From the NCBI GenBank assembly GCA_021396245.1, contig WNYE01000030.1, forward strand, positions 310,001-374,000: a stretch of DNA of 64,000 nucleotides. The letters run 5' to 3'. Below the pieces are notes generated by a model, which worked only from the letters and a program-made list of their open reading frames with translations, did not search any database and had not been told where the DNA came from. A program made the position numbers and the translations under genes. Positions 31,701 to 41,835 of this stretch are shown piece by piece. The stretch comes from Sporothrix humicola. Taxonomy: Eukaryota > Ascomycota > Sordariomycetes > Ophiostomatales > Ophiostomataceae. How positions within the stretch are numbered: the stretch's first letter is position 1; each line of letters opens with the position of its first letter.

Positions 31701-33434
31701 CGCCCTATGGCAAACCCGGGGCTGACTCGGATAGCCAGACCAGACCAGCAGGGGTTGAAGAAAAGAGGTTGCAACACATTTGCAGCCCAGGGTGGCAAGA
31801 CTCGGGAGAGTTGACAAGACTACGGTAACCATCCCACGCGGCTGTCCGCCACTTGATCTCACTGGCCAGCGGGGAAGGCTTCACATATTCTGGTTGACAA
31901 CACACGCTTGTTGACTACCATGTCTCCTCGACTACGACGATAATCGATTCGACTCAGAGCACGAGGCATTTGATATGAAGTGGCTGCAGCTTGGCACAAG
32001 ACGACCGGTGAAGAGTGAAGACGGCTTTCCTATGGTGTCCCCATTTTACTACAACGCTATGTTCTTGCCTGTCACCTGTCCTCGCTGTCACAGTGGCATG
32101 GCAGCCTGCATATCACGACGTAAATTGGCAACGGAAAGCGTCAAAATACGATACTCCCTCACGATGTACCCTGTAAGCTGCTTTGTTCAGCCGCTCTATC
32201 TGTCTTTCTTGGGAGGAAGTGCAAGCTTTCAAATGGGTTATTATTTACATACTGTGAAAAGTGACGGAGTCTTTGTACTTGCGTGTCGTACATCCGCCGT
32301 TGATCCTCGGGACCATTGCTATCCGGATCAAAACGTATGTCGATCCCTCCAAGATAGGAAATATCCATTTCTTGTCTTGTGAGGTGGTTGGTCCAGATAG
32401 ATGCATGCATGCTTGTAATATTGACCGTTTGATTTTTTTCTTGCCCCCATATTGTCTTTTAGGAAAGTATTCCGTAATTCTATCACATCCGTCAAATGTT
32501 GCCAGGTTCTGTGATCGTGTTCATGTAAAATTTTGGCCCCCATATCTTTTTCTCTTCCTTCAACCTCATACGGTCACTTGCAAAGTACGCTCACCAATAA
32601 GCCACTGCCTCGTGTCAAGCGGTGGGCGCCTTGCAGGAGGCGGCAGGCGGATACAAAAGTATGCCTACATGTTTTGTTGTATTGCGTGCATATATCAAAC
32701 CATTGGCCGTAAAGATTACGGCTGTCTTTCCAGAATCCCGGATTTTGTTCTGCTCATTGTCATGGCCACGCTCCGAGGTGGCTGCCTGAGTAGTAAGAGT
32801 CGTCGTCCGAACGAGTTTGCGTTTTTGAAAATCAAAATATGGTCCAGCGGTATATTACGAAAGGAGGGCTTGCAACTTCTTCCTTGTTTATTCCGGCTTT
32901 ATTTCCTAGGCTCGGCGGGGTCTTCAACAAGTATGGCTGTTTTATGTTTTCCATTATCTCTTTGTCATAGAAAAAAGAAAAAGAAAAGAAAATCTGTTAA
33001 TTCTCACTTCCCGTCCCATTTGTTTCCATAGACACCGAACTTTCATTCATAACATGACTTTAACTCTCCAAAAAAAGATCCAACGCTAAATACCCGACAC
33101 GATATTGTCATCAGACAGCCACTGTTGTCTAGATTTCACCTTCACATGTGCATTGTTGAATGGCAACAAACAACGTATGTCTCTCATGATACCTATCATA
33201 AATTGCCTCTTGACCTGATATCAACTTGGGCGTTTTTCACGCGAATGCTGTGCCATCGTCCATCCTCAAGTCTCCAAGACAAGCCTGCTTCAACTTTGAG
33301 CTCTGTTGTCGCTCTTGAAGGTAACTTGTACTTTGTCTGTCCCTTCTCGAGCCTGATGCCTTTGTAGTCTTTCTTTGTCAGAGCTGGTCAATCTATTCGA
33401 AATATATTAGGCATCACGAAAAGGCAAGTAGCAC
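28719..33434. other. Gene-poor interval upstream of the zinc-cluster regulator
   Basis: About 4.7 kb with no supported gene. The part nearest 28718 must hold the regulator's promoter and leader. From about 30700 to 31000 the + strand is purine-rich (pyrimidine-rich on the minus strand). A perfect 16-bp inverted repeat lies at 31046-31102, and an A-run of about 21 bases at 29340. Around 32159-32543 (minus) two overlapping frames look weakly protein-like. The 256-codon + frame at 32261-33031 starts at GTG and has no domain. Confidence 0.45.
31046..31102. repeat. Perfect 16-bp inverted repeat with 25-bp spacer
   Basis: ATCGTACCTTCCATCT (31046-31061) is exactly complementary to AGATGGAAGGTACGAT (31087-31102). 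This could form a hairpin or be a relic of a small inverted-repeat element. A T-run of 15 follows shortly after on the + strand. Confidence 0.85.
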
Positions 33435-34930
33435 TTAAAATGGCAGGATAGCCTCCAGCCATAGCGTCGATTCCTGGCCAGAATCTTCGGTCAGCTTTCC
33501 ATTACCTCTTCCTTTTTTTCGTCTCGCCAGGCTCAAGGAAAGCTGAGTCCAATTGTCTTCACGCGACTGACGAAGGTGCTCCAGTATTTTCGACTCTCTG
33601 TCCAGCCACCAGTCTTTGAGCTTGGTATCCTCCCACCAGATCCGATCCGCCAGGAAGGCTGTTTTGAGGGCCAGCGGTAACTTCTAAATTTCTTTGAAAA
33701 TTCGGTTAGGTGTTGTCCATAGACTCAAGCTGGAGGAAGGGGCTTTCGGATCCTACAACTCGCCAGCAAATGATCTTCACTCTTGGTAAAGTTGAACAAA
33801 CGGGTCACCTGTTACTGCATGGGACAGTGATGCAAAGAGCCTACCATCAGCTAGCCTAATTGGAGACAAGTTTTGAAAGGTCATGAAAACGCTCCAGCAC
33901 ATGTAATAGTTCGTCGGGAGAGTCCAAAATGAGTCCGTTTACCAAATTCAACCCGATTTGTCATGTATGCCATAAAATTTAGGGAAGTCTGTAAATTGAG
34001 AATGTTCAAGCATACCCAAGACCCGCGAAGATGGTACAGAGTAAAAAGCAGGAGCTAGCTTTGAGGGAACAATAAAAGTCAAAGACTTCCAGCCATATTT
34101 ATTCAAGAATTTGAGGCTGTTAGCCTCTCATTTTGCTTTAGCTAGTCTAACTTACCCTTTTGTTTGAGTTTGTGTCAAAAGCATCCGATATAAACAAGCT
34201 AGGAGGCTCAAGTGGGTGGTGGGCCGTCCCGGCATCGGTTGTGGAGAGAAAATGGTGCTTGTGTGACTTGAGTGAGGCGGCAAATAGATTCTTTGGCCAT
34301 ATCAGAGTATGGATTTCGTATGAAACGAGGCCATCAGAACCAAAGCTAAGAGGGTGGCTTAACAACAGATTATTACCATCGTAATTCCCTCTCCCAGACA
34401 AGCAGAGCCTCTCTAATTAACGTCGTCAGCATTATCAAGGCTCTTGGAGTACCTGACCTGTGAAAGAAACGAATGGTACTTACATACCAATCCACACAGA
34501 ATGGGGAATCTTTAATGTCTCATTGCCATACGGAGGTCGCTACCAAAAGTCTTGTCCCACCGCCTTTCTGGAGCAAGTCTGTATAGGGTTTAGCGCCAAA
34601 GTGTTGAAAACAGCTTGCACACTGTATTTATACAGTGCTTTCTCCACTGTACGTTAGCAGGGTTCTCGCTAAAGAAATCGCTGGAGTAATTTTGCTTCAG
34701 GTGAATAAGTCGCTAAGCTTCAGGGATTAAATACAGTGGGACAAAATTTATTGGCACTGGATTCTGCCTGACAAATGTGAAAGCGGTGGGACAAGACTTT
34801 TGGTAGGAAGCGTCGTACTGGATGCCTCTTCTGGACTTGGCGGTTGTGGCATCCAGCTTTGGCTGTGGGGCTGTGCAAGTTACAGCGTCTTGGGTGCAGC
34901 TGTTTGAGAAGTTTGATAACAACACGAGTT
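33435..34930 (-). pseudogene. Decayed protein gene of unknown family, interrupted by an inverted-repeat element
   Basis: Reading the minus strand downward from about 34930 gives protein-like sequence on both sides of the element at 34541-34805. Below it, one frame gives stretches such as PLEPPSLFISDAFDTNSNKR (about 34165), IWLEVFDFYCSLK, GLNLVNGLILDSPDELLHVL (about 33940), ADGRLFASLSHAVTGD (about 33840) and FLADRIWWEDTKLKDWWLD (about 33640), ending at a stop at 33435. Seven in-frame stops interrupt it (for example 33777-33779, 33753-33755 and 33684-33686), along with at least two frame changes (about 34395 and 33855). A possible 39-nt intron follows NSNKR (donor GTAAGT, acceptor CTAACAG). A few stops could instead lie in unrecognised introns. 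I do not recognise the family. A live multi-intron gene is less likely than a fossil. Confidence 0.5.
34541..34805. mobile_element. Miniature inverted-repeat element (Tc1/mariner-like ends, TA flanks)
   Basis: TACCAAAAGTCTTGTCCCAC at 34541-34560 (continuing CGC) recurs in reverse complement at 34783-34805, so the unit runs TA-CCAAAAG...CTTTTGG-TA. TA at both ends fits the TA target duplication of the Tc1/mariner superfamily. Further in, four TACAGTG/CACTGTA motifs (34620-34626, 34631-34637, 34645-34651, 34732-34738) resemble Tc1-type ends. The motif GTGGGACAA(A/G) appears twice on the right arm, near the outer and inner parts, like the paired transposase-binding sites of IR/DR elements. There is no transposase frame inside 265 bp, so it would be non-autonomous. 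Alternatively these are nested solo ends of two elements. Confidence 0.6.
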
Positions 34931-35949
34931 TGTGTAATTACACGTCATTTCGAATACTGATATGAGCGACAGAGCCGGCTAACTTGGAAGCTGGCAGCGT
35001 CTTGGCGGCGCGCAAACTAACGTAGTTCTGGCCCTCTTTCCCCATCGGAGACCACAATTACTGGGAATGCTCCTGCCGTTTCGCCTCTCTTGTTTCGTCA
35101 CAGAGCTCTTTGCGAAAGGCGCGTGTGAGAGGCCTCTTTTGCGTCTACTCTTGCCAACGGACTGTTGGGGTGGCCCATCCATCTCGATAAATGTCTCCAA
35201 GCACCCAATTTTGGAAACACCTCCAAGGTCGCTCCTGCACATTGTGTCGCTTTCCTTGCCGCGCCAAACAACATTCACCTCTAAGCGCCGTCCTCACACA
35301 CCCACGCACCAACCACTTCGTTCTTTCCCATTTCGATCCTCGACGGTTTAATTTTGGCGCAACGAAACGTCATAAACCAGAAACGTCCGTTGGTGGAAAC
35401 CGCAATTGGCGCAGAGCTCCTTCCTTTGTTTTTTTTGTTTTTTTTTTTTTTGTTTCCCGACATATTTTCTATTTGCCTCGAAATTAAATTTTCAATTCTT
35501 CCCTCACTCATAATCTCGTTGCATCCTACTCTGCGCCCATCCAACACGATCGCTTTCGCGCAGGTCTAGGTCGTCACCCTGTCACACTATCACGCTCGCA
35601 TCGAACCAGCCCATCCCGCCATCCCCTCCACGGCTTGCCTGCCCCTCTTTTCTTGGGATCGTTAGCCCGTCCGCCGTCAACACCAAGACCTCCTGAAGCC
35701 GTCGCCGGGGCCTGTTGAATCTCCTGGAGGCAAAGAAACAAATAAACAAAAGTCGAGGAACCGCGAATCTAGCTTCTGACATACTCGCGTCTGGATCTCT
35801 TTTCAAGGACGACAGACCTTGCGAATTTTAAGAGCTAGAGTTACACTGCGACAGCTGCAGTATTGAGGCAACCAACAGCATTCAGCCTCTACTCAAGATT
35901 GACCACATCGTCAATTGTATCTCTCTCTTTGCCGATACATACGAACAAC
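34931..35949 (+). promoter_or_regulatory. Promoter and pyrimidine-rich leader of the senescence-domain gene
   Basis: No supported gene. From about 35270 the + strand becomes C/T-rich, with a T-run at about 35430-35450, and leads to the ATG at 35950 (ACAACATGGC). Transcription start not determinable. Confidence 0.4.
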
Positions 35950-37939
35950 ATGGCGTCCAGCCTCCATGTAAGTCAAATGCATGATATCGCGTTGCCAACA
36001 CACTTTCGAATATGTTTAATATATTAGGAGTTTGTCCACAGAAGACAAAGAATGAAAAGGTTTGGCATGCTAACGACATTTATTTCCGTGCAGGATCCCA
36101 AGCTGTTGTACGCCATTACTGGCGTCTCGGCATACCACATAGCCAATGGAACCGAGAGCTCTCTTACACCCGCAGGTCCGCAGACACTGTCGCTTCTCAT
36201 GGTCCCAACGGCCTCCCCGTTCGCCGATCTCTCTATCGATGGCAACCACGCCGACAACGGTGGTCAGGGCCAGGAAGAGGATTTTTATCTGCATCTGCAT
36301 CTGCCACCCGAGCTCGACCTTCCTCTCCCAGCGACCACCCAAATCTACCATCAGCCGCCCAACAGCTACCTGATTCCACGCTGGGATCTTGGCCGCAATA
36401 GTGGTGTCTTCACTCGCATCGAATTCCCTCCGGTGGGTAGCCGGAAAGGTCTACAGGAAGATGTCGACACATTCGAGACTATCCTGGCCCAGTGCACGGC
36501 GTTTCTCGAGCGTGCACCGCCACCAAAGATCTCTTCTCGCAAGGAAAAGTCCCCAGGTGCATCAGGTTCGGCATCTGCAGCAGCTGTTGCCAGAGAGTCC
36601 GCTGCTGGCGCTCCAGGGTCTTCTTCGTCGAGCCGACACCAACAGACCGGCGGCGAAAAGAGTGGATATGGGACCGAGAAGCAGAGACCTTCAGGCTCTA
36701 GGTCGTCGCGATCGGTCGTTTCGGAGGAGCTACCCGCATACAACCCGGCCGCTTTCAAGCCCGGCGAGGCATACGCAGCAGGCAGCCACAGCTCGCAAGC
36801 CGGCGGTCAGCTCGTCCTTATCGACGAAGAGGACGGCAGTGTCATCGGCGAGCTGGGTGACCACTACCAAGTGATTGAGGACAAATCTCTGATGCCGGGA
36901 TCCAAAGGTATGTCATACAGAGCAAGCCCGATATCTCATAGTGTTATTTTGCCAATGTTCTCGTGAACTAACACAAATAGAACCTGTCGAGATTACGCTC
37001 CCCACGGAAGCCGTCCCCAATATCTCCGTTGCACCTGCATCGCGCGAATATGTTGAGACGCTCCATCCAGCGTACCAAAAGTCGTCTCTTGTTTCCAACG
37101 CCGCCGCCGCATCACGCCTCATTGTCACGACGTCCGAGCTTGTTTCCAAGGCATTGCAGAGCCAGGCCGACAAATTTGCCGAGAAGGCTGTTCCGACCAA
37201 CAAGCCCATCACATTCCAGCCTTCGACGCATGACCACATCCGGCGCATCAACACGTTCTCGGCAGGAGCTGCAGGTCTTTCGGCCAAGGCTGTCGGCCAG
37301 GTCGGCAAGGTCGCACAGAACCTAGGTGCAAAGCTGGCCGGCCACAAGTCGCACGACAGCATGAGCAGTACCGGCAGTGGCAAGTCCCGGCGCCAGCCTC
37401 CCACTGGGCTCGGTCCCGACGGACAGCCCGTTGAAAACTTCCGACCCGGCTTACTCAACAAGAGTTTGATGGCCTTCTCAACAGTCGCAGACGGTATCGA
37501 ACAGGCCGGCCGCCAGCTCCTCGATACATCCTCAACTGCTGCGACAACCGTCGTTTCCTCAAAATGGGGTAACGAGGCCGGCGAGGTCACGCGCCACCTG
37601 ACGGGCGGTATCAAGAACGTCGGTCTCGTTTACATTGACGTCACCGGCGTGTCACGTCGTGCCATCATCAAGAGCGTGGCCAAGGGAATGGTGGTCGGTC
37701 ACGTCCCGGGTGGCGGCAACCTAGTTGTTGGCGGTGGAGACGGCGGTGGCTCGGTGATCTCGCCGACTGGCTCGCCGCCTCCCCTGCCTAGTCGTCCAAA
37801 TTCAGTCACACCCGATCCCCGGGACCGCACCAGTGGTCGCAACGGCAGTGGGTCGAACAGTGGAAACAGCAGCGCTTCAATCAGCCGTGTACGCTCTACA
37901 AATGACTTTGCCGACAACAACCCATACCGGGGTCGTTGA
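35950..37939 (+). CDS. Senescence/spartin-domain protein, three exons
   Basis: Exon 1 is only 18 nt (35950-35967, MASSLH). Intron 1 is 35968-36093 (GTAAGT donor, GCTAACG branch, GTGCAG acceptor). Exon 2 is 36094-36907, the second intron 36908-36980 (GTATGT, CTAAC, AATAG), and exon 3 is 36981-37939. The joined frame encodes 596 residues. The N-terminal part (DPKLLYAITGVSAYHIANG) is a conserved globular start, followed by a Ser/Ala-rich linker. Residues about 358-517 match the senescence domain of plant senescence-associated and animal spartin proteins (PF06911): INTFSAGAAGLSAKAVGQVG, then GLVYIDVTGVSRRAIIKSVA. Family members associate with lipid droplets and endosomal membranes; the fungal function is not well defined. 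The Gly/Ser-rich C-terminus looks disordered. Exons 2 and 3 are certain; the mini-exon rests on canonical splice signals. Confidence 0.85.
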
Positions 37940-38720
37940 ATCACCGTTTAAACATCGTTTAAAACCAGTTGATTCATCGCAAGGTGGAGGAACAGGACTC
38001 ACATCCAGAGGCCAAGATGAAAATATGAAAGGTTCGGTCTCGTTCTTGGCTGCTTTTTTGCTCTTAACGTATGATTTTGTAATCGCTATATAGTATATGT
38101 GTACAACATTTTGTTTTCCCGAAAATCTGACGAGTTTAACTTCTCATAAAATCCAAGTCTTTTAAAAGTAAACAACTTCTTGCATTTGGTGAGATATAGC
38201 ATGTTTCAGTGGGCGATGCCCCACAACGGTAGGGGCTGTCTAAAGGTCAGCGACCTTTAAGGTAAAACGCGTCTTTTGCCCCTCCAAATCGACTTTGGAC
38301 GCGCCTGCCCGATAAGATACCAATGGCCATTACAACTTCAACAACGTCTGCGATTTCCCAACTAGACGTACTTACCCGTACCTACCCTTTCTGATATCAA
38401 GTTTTGACACACTTTGACGACCGAGGTCACGTTCTTCGATCCAACCTCTTCCCTACGGGTGAGAGATGCTTCATTTTCGCTCCTCACCGACAATCCTCTA
38501 GCAACATTCGACCACACCACCCACGATCAATCGCATACCACGGACAGCCATTGCAGCCCCACAGCCTGTGTCTCCGTGTTCATGTGCCGCTTTGAGCTGC
38601 TCGGCTGTCTGATCTTGCTGGCCCACGACCTCAAGGACAAGCCTTCTCCGTGAGTCGGGCGAAGTCTACATGTCCTCGTTGCATTGACCACCTTGCTAAC
38701 AGTTCGATACTGCCCAGCCC
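37940..38720. other. Intergenic region between the senescence-domain and GCP4 genes
   Basis: About 780 bp, no gene. It contains an 8-bp-arm palindrome (TAAAGGTC-AGC-GACCTTTA, 38241-38259) and, just before it, GCCCC/GGGGC complementary blocks. It should hold the GCP4 promoter, with C/T-rich sequence shortly before 38721. Confidence 0.4.
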
Positions 38721-41363
38721 ATGCTCCACGAAATCCTCCTCTCCCTCTCCGGCCACAGCTCGCCGCTGCTCCGGCCTGACGGCACATCCCGTCATGGCAA
38801 TCCCAGCGCGCAAGAGGGCGGCGCTCCGAGCCTCGGGTCGGCTTCCAACCCGGAACCGGCCCTCTCGCCATCCGAACGCGAACTACTCTCCGACCTTGCC
38901 CGCCTGAGCGACCTCCACATGCGCCTGCGTTCGCACGCCACACACATTGCCGCCGCACATCCGTCTGTAGTGTGCCGCGCTGTCGCCGCAGCCGTGGTAT
39001 CTGTCCATTTAGCTGCATTTCAGCGTGACGTGCTCGCTGTGGAGGCGACAGTGTTGAAGCGGGACCCGGCCCTCGTCGGTGCCTATGACATTGTGCCTTT
39101 AACAGCCGTTGTAGGAGCGTTTGCCGACTGGCCGCGGCGATTTGAGTGGTTGTGGGCAGTCGTCCAATATATCCTGCCGGAAAGCAATGGGGGCGCTGCC
39201 ACAAAGATGAGTGCCAAGTCAGCCGTCAAAGTTTCCTCAGACATGCCTTCGGGCGCTCAGCTCATCAACCACCTCCGGGCAGAGCTGCAGACTGGTTATG
39301 AGGACATTGAGCGGACAGCACGAAGCCTGGTTCGTGTAGCCGAGACGGCGTGGCTCAAGCAAGTCTCGGCATGGATCCTGTACGGCCGACTGCCCAGTTT
39401 TGGAGGTGACGACTTTTTTGTGCAGCAGGAAGAGACGACTGCCGACATAACCGGCGAATATGTGTGTGTCAGCCAGCACTTACCAGCTTTCGTGACGCCA
39501 GCCACAGCGGCGTCGATGCTCTTTATCGGTCGCTCGCTTGTCCACCTACGTGCCAAGACGGACAGCCGGAGCATCAATGGGCCAAAGGCCAGCCACTGGC
39601 TCGGAGATGGTGTCGTCAGCAGCAGCGCCATGACAAGCACCGGAGACTACCATTTGTCGGCTCAGCTTCAGGAGCTGTCCAAGCTCAGCTACCCACTCGA
39701 CGGTGCAACCTTTGCGCGCACCATTGCACACATCCGCGCCGTCTTATCCCGGACCGCATTGCGCAAATTGCTACCCCCTTCCAAGGTGGTGGATATGCTG
39801 CAGCTTTTGCGTGACTTTTACCTGCTTGGTCGGGGCGAGTTTGCAATGGCTCTTGTAGAACAAGCAGATGAGACGATGCGGAGCCGTTGGCAGCGGTCCG
39901 ATGGTGCTGGTGCCGCACCACCAACAACAGCTAGCGGTGTCCGGGGCATGAGCTCTGTGATTGTCAAGGATGGCGAGGTGGCGGCTGTGCTAGCAAGGAC
40001 GTGGGCAATGCTGGGCGCTATGCACGGTCGCAATGCCAACGCCGATCAGGGTGAGGAGGAAGACGAGGGAATGGAACTGGCACGAGAAACACTGCGTCTT
40101 GTCTTGGAGAAGTCGACCACCTCAACGTCAACTCCAGCCCCACGGACACCATCTACCGGTGCGCCAGGAGTGGCCGGCAGTTTGGGAAATGGGCGGCAAC
40201 GACACTCCACACTTGCATCAATTGCATCGACACCGTTCCAGAACCTCTTGTTTTCGGTCCCAGCGTCGCTTGTCCTACAGATTCCTTACCCACTGGATCT
40301 CGTCCTCAGTGCCGCCGATTTGCAGTCATACTCGGCCATCCACGCCTATTTACTTTCTATCCGCCGTGCACATATTCGTCTAACGGGCCTCTGGAAACTA
40401 TCGTCATTACGGCGACACCACCCACCACCGCCTGCCCCTCCTTACGGCGGACGTGGTCGCCACAGCCTTGAACAGGTCCAGATGCTGCGTGAACGGTACA
40501 CAACACGAGCCGATGCACTGCGCAGTGTGTGGGCAACAACGAGCGCCGCTATTTTCTTCTTGGCAGAGATTGAAAACTACTTGCAGATGGATGTGGTTGT
40601 TGAATTGTGGGACGGTTTCCAACACTGGTTGACTGTCGGAAAGGATGAGCCTGTGCGAGGAGTTGGCCAGCACAACAGGGTGGCTGAGCAGAAGAAAGGA
40701 AGCATGTCTGGAAAAGGACAGCAGGAAAACCAGGATGATGGACATGGAGACGATGACGTCGATATGGAGGACGAGGAAGACGAGGATATCTGGCTCGCTG
40801 AGGGACTGGCAGAAGAGGATGCTACAGTTTTGACGATCGATGATCCTATGGCGGCATCGCACGACCCTCAGAGCCTCGCCACCGCACATCGTCGTTATCT
40901 ACGGCGCCTTGTGCGACGGCTTCTGCTCGACCGGTCTCTCTGGACAGAGCCGCTGTACGCACTTCTCGTGTCCGTCGACCAGATGGCCGCTCTGGTCCAC
41001 CGGTTGCAGGCTCTGTGGCTGGCACTGGATCTCGAATCCGATGCAGGCGTCGTCGACGCATTTGTAGACCTCGATCGCGAGCAGCACGACGTCCTAGATG
41101 CACTGGCGACGGCCGAACGCAGCGTGAGACAGGGTGTACTATCCGTCGTAGACGTTTTGCGAGACCTTGAGGGCCAGGAGGACGGCCGGGGTGAGGAGGA
41201 AGAGGAGGAGGATGAGGAGGAGGACGACGTGGATTTCGGCGGAGGAGTAGACGGCGGCCTTGCCGGTGACGGCTTACGGGCAGCCGGCGCATATGTGCCG
41301 AGGCGGGTTGGCCGTCTAGACCGGCTGCTGATGAAGCTCGACTTCGGCAGTTGGGGCGGCTAA
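38721..41363 (+). CDS. GCP4: Gamma-tubulin complex component 4-type protein (Spc97/Spc98 family)
   Basis: A single exon of 880 codons. The start MLHEILLSLSGH aligns by eye with the conserved start of GCP4 proteins and supports this ATG. The N-terminal grip region contains the family-like segments QLINHLRAELQTGYEDIE and WLKQVSAWILYGRLPSF followed by DDFFVQ. A second helical segment (SMLFIGRSLVHLRAK, then LLQLLRDFYLLGRGEFAMAL-like sequence) leads into the C-terminal grip domain that contacts gamma-tubulin. Acidic low-complexity inserts lie near residues 672-693 and 824-840, longer than in animal GCP4. GCP4 is part of the gamma-tubulin ring complex that nucleates microtubules at spindle pole bodies and other sites; in fungi it is often non-essential. 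An AATAAAA at about 41414 may be the polyadenylation signal. Confidence 0.85.
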   Translation: MLHEILLSLSGHSSPLLRPDGTSRHGNPSAQEGGAPSLGSASNPEPALSPSERELLSDLARLSDLHMRLRSHATHIAAAHPSVVCRAVAAAVVSVHLAAFQRDVLAVEATVLKRDPALVGAYDIVPLTAVVGAFADWPRRFEWLWAVVQYILPESNGGAATKMSAKSAVKVSSDMPSGAQLINHLRAELQTGYEDIERTARSLVRVAETAWLKQVSAWILYGRLPSFGGDDFFVQQEETTADITGEYVCVSQHLPAFVTPATAASMLFIGRSLVHLRAKTDSRSINGPKASHWLGDGVVSSSAMTSTGDYHLSAQLQELSKLSYPLDGATFARTIAHIRAVLSRTALRKLLPPSKVVDMLQLLRDFYLLGRGEFAMALVEQADETMRSRWQRSDGAGAAPPTTASGVRGMSSVIVKDGEVAAVLARTWAMLGAMHGRNANADQGEEEDEGMELARETLRLVLEKSTTSTSTPAPRTPSTGAPGVAGSLGNGRQRHSTLASIASTPFQNLLFSVPASLVLQIPYPLDLVLSAADLQSYSAIHAYLLSIRRAHIRLTGLWKLSSLRRHHPPPPAPPYGGRGRHSLEQVQMLRERYTTRADALRSVWATTSAAIFFLAEIENYLQMDVVVELWDGFQHWLTVGKDEPVRGVGQHNRVAEQKKGSMSGKGQQENQDDGHGDDDVDMEDEEDEDIWLAEGLAEEDATVLTIDDPMAASHDPQSLATAHRRYLRRLVRRLLLDRSLWTEPLYALLVSVDQMAALVHRLQALWLALDLESDAGVVDAFVDLDREQHDVLDALATAERSVRQGVLSVVDVLRDLEGQEDGRGEEEEEEDEEEDDVDFGGGVDGGLAGDGLRAAGAYVPRRVGRLDRLLMKLDFGSWGG

Positions 41364-41835
41364 GTGTGTGTTTGTGATATAATGATACCAGTTCTACCGT
41401 CTCTGTCTATAGAAATAAAACTACGACTTGAGTATGGTACTATGTGCAGCAGTGATAACTTGTCATTTACTTTTTTGTCTTTTGAAATCGTATTCGTGGT
41501 TATTGTCAACCTGAGTTCTTGTTTTGTTGGTGTTTATTTACATCCCTTTCTAGCCAATTTTTTCTTGTTTATATTCGATGAGAAAAAGAAGAAAAAAAAA
41601 TGGAATAAAAATAAACAAATAAAAATAAAAGACTTCATTATAATAGATAAAATAAACTGAAATAAATACTAAAGAATGGATACACATGTGTTACCCACAA
41701 AGCATCATGGAAAAGAAGAAGGCTGGCACAACTGGCCTTCCCGACTATGTTTATTTCGGTTATTTTCTTTCTTCCCCACGAACTCATTTCAACCTTAACT
41801 TCTGCTAAACCAAGAAAGCAAAAAACAACGGCAAA
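41364..41835. other. Intergenic AT-rich 3' flank of GCP4
   Basis: AT-rich, with a stretch of A/T-only words around 41575-41660. No gene seen. It separates GCP4 from the decayed coding region on the opposite strand. Confidence 0.45.

Noticed and set aside
32261..33031. 256-codon + strand frame
   Set aside because: It starts at GTG, is Cys-rich and compositionally unlike the real genes, and has no domain. Minus-strand reading of part of it looks more protein-like.
33435..34930. Calling the nonsense codons proof of repeat-induced point mutation
   Set aside because: Every stop codon is one C-to-T change from a sense codon, so the pattern is not diagnostic without other copies or dinucleotide indices.
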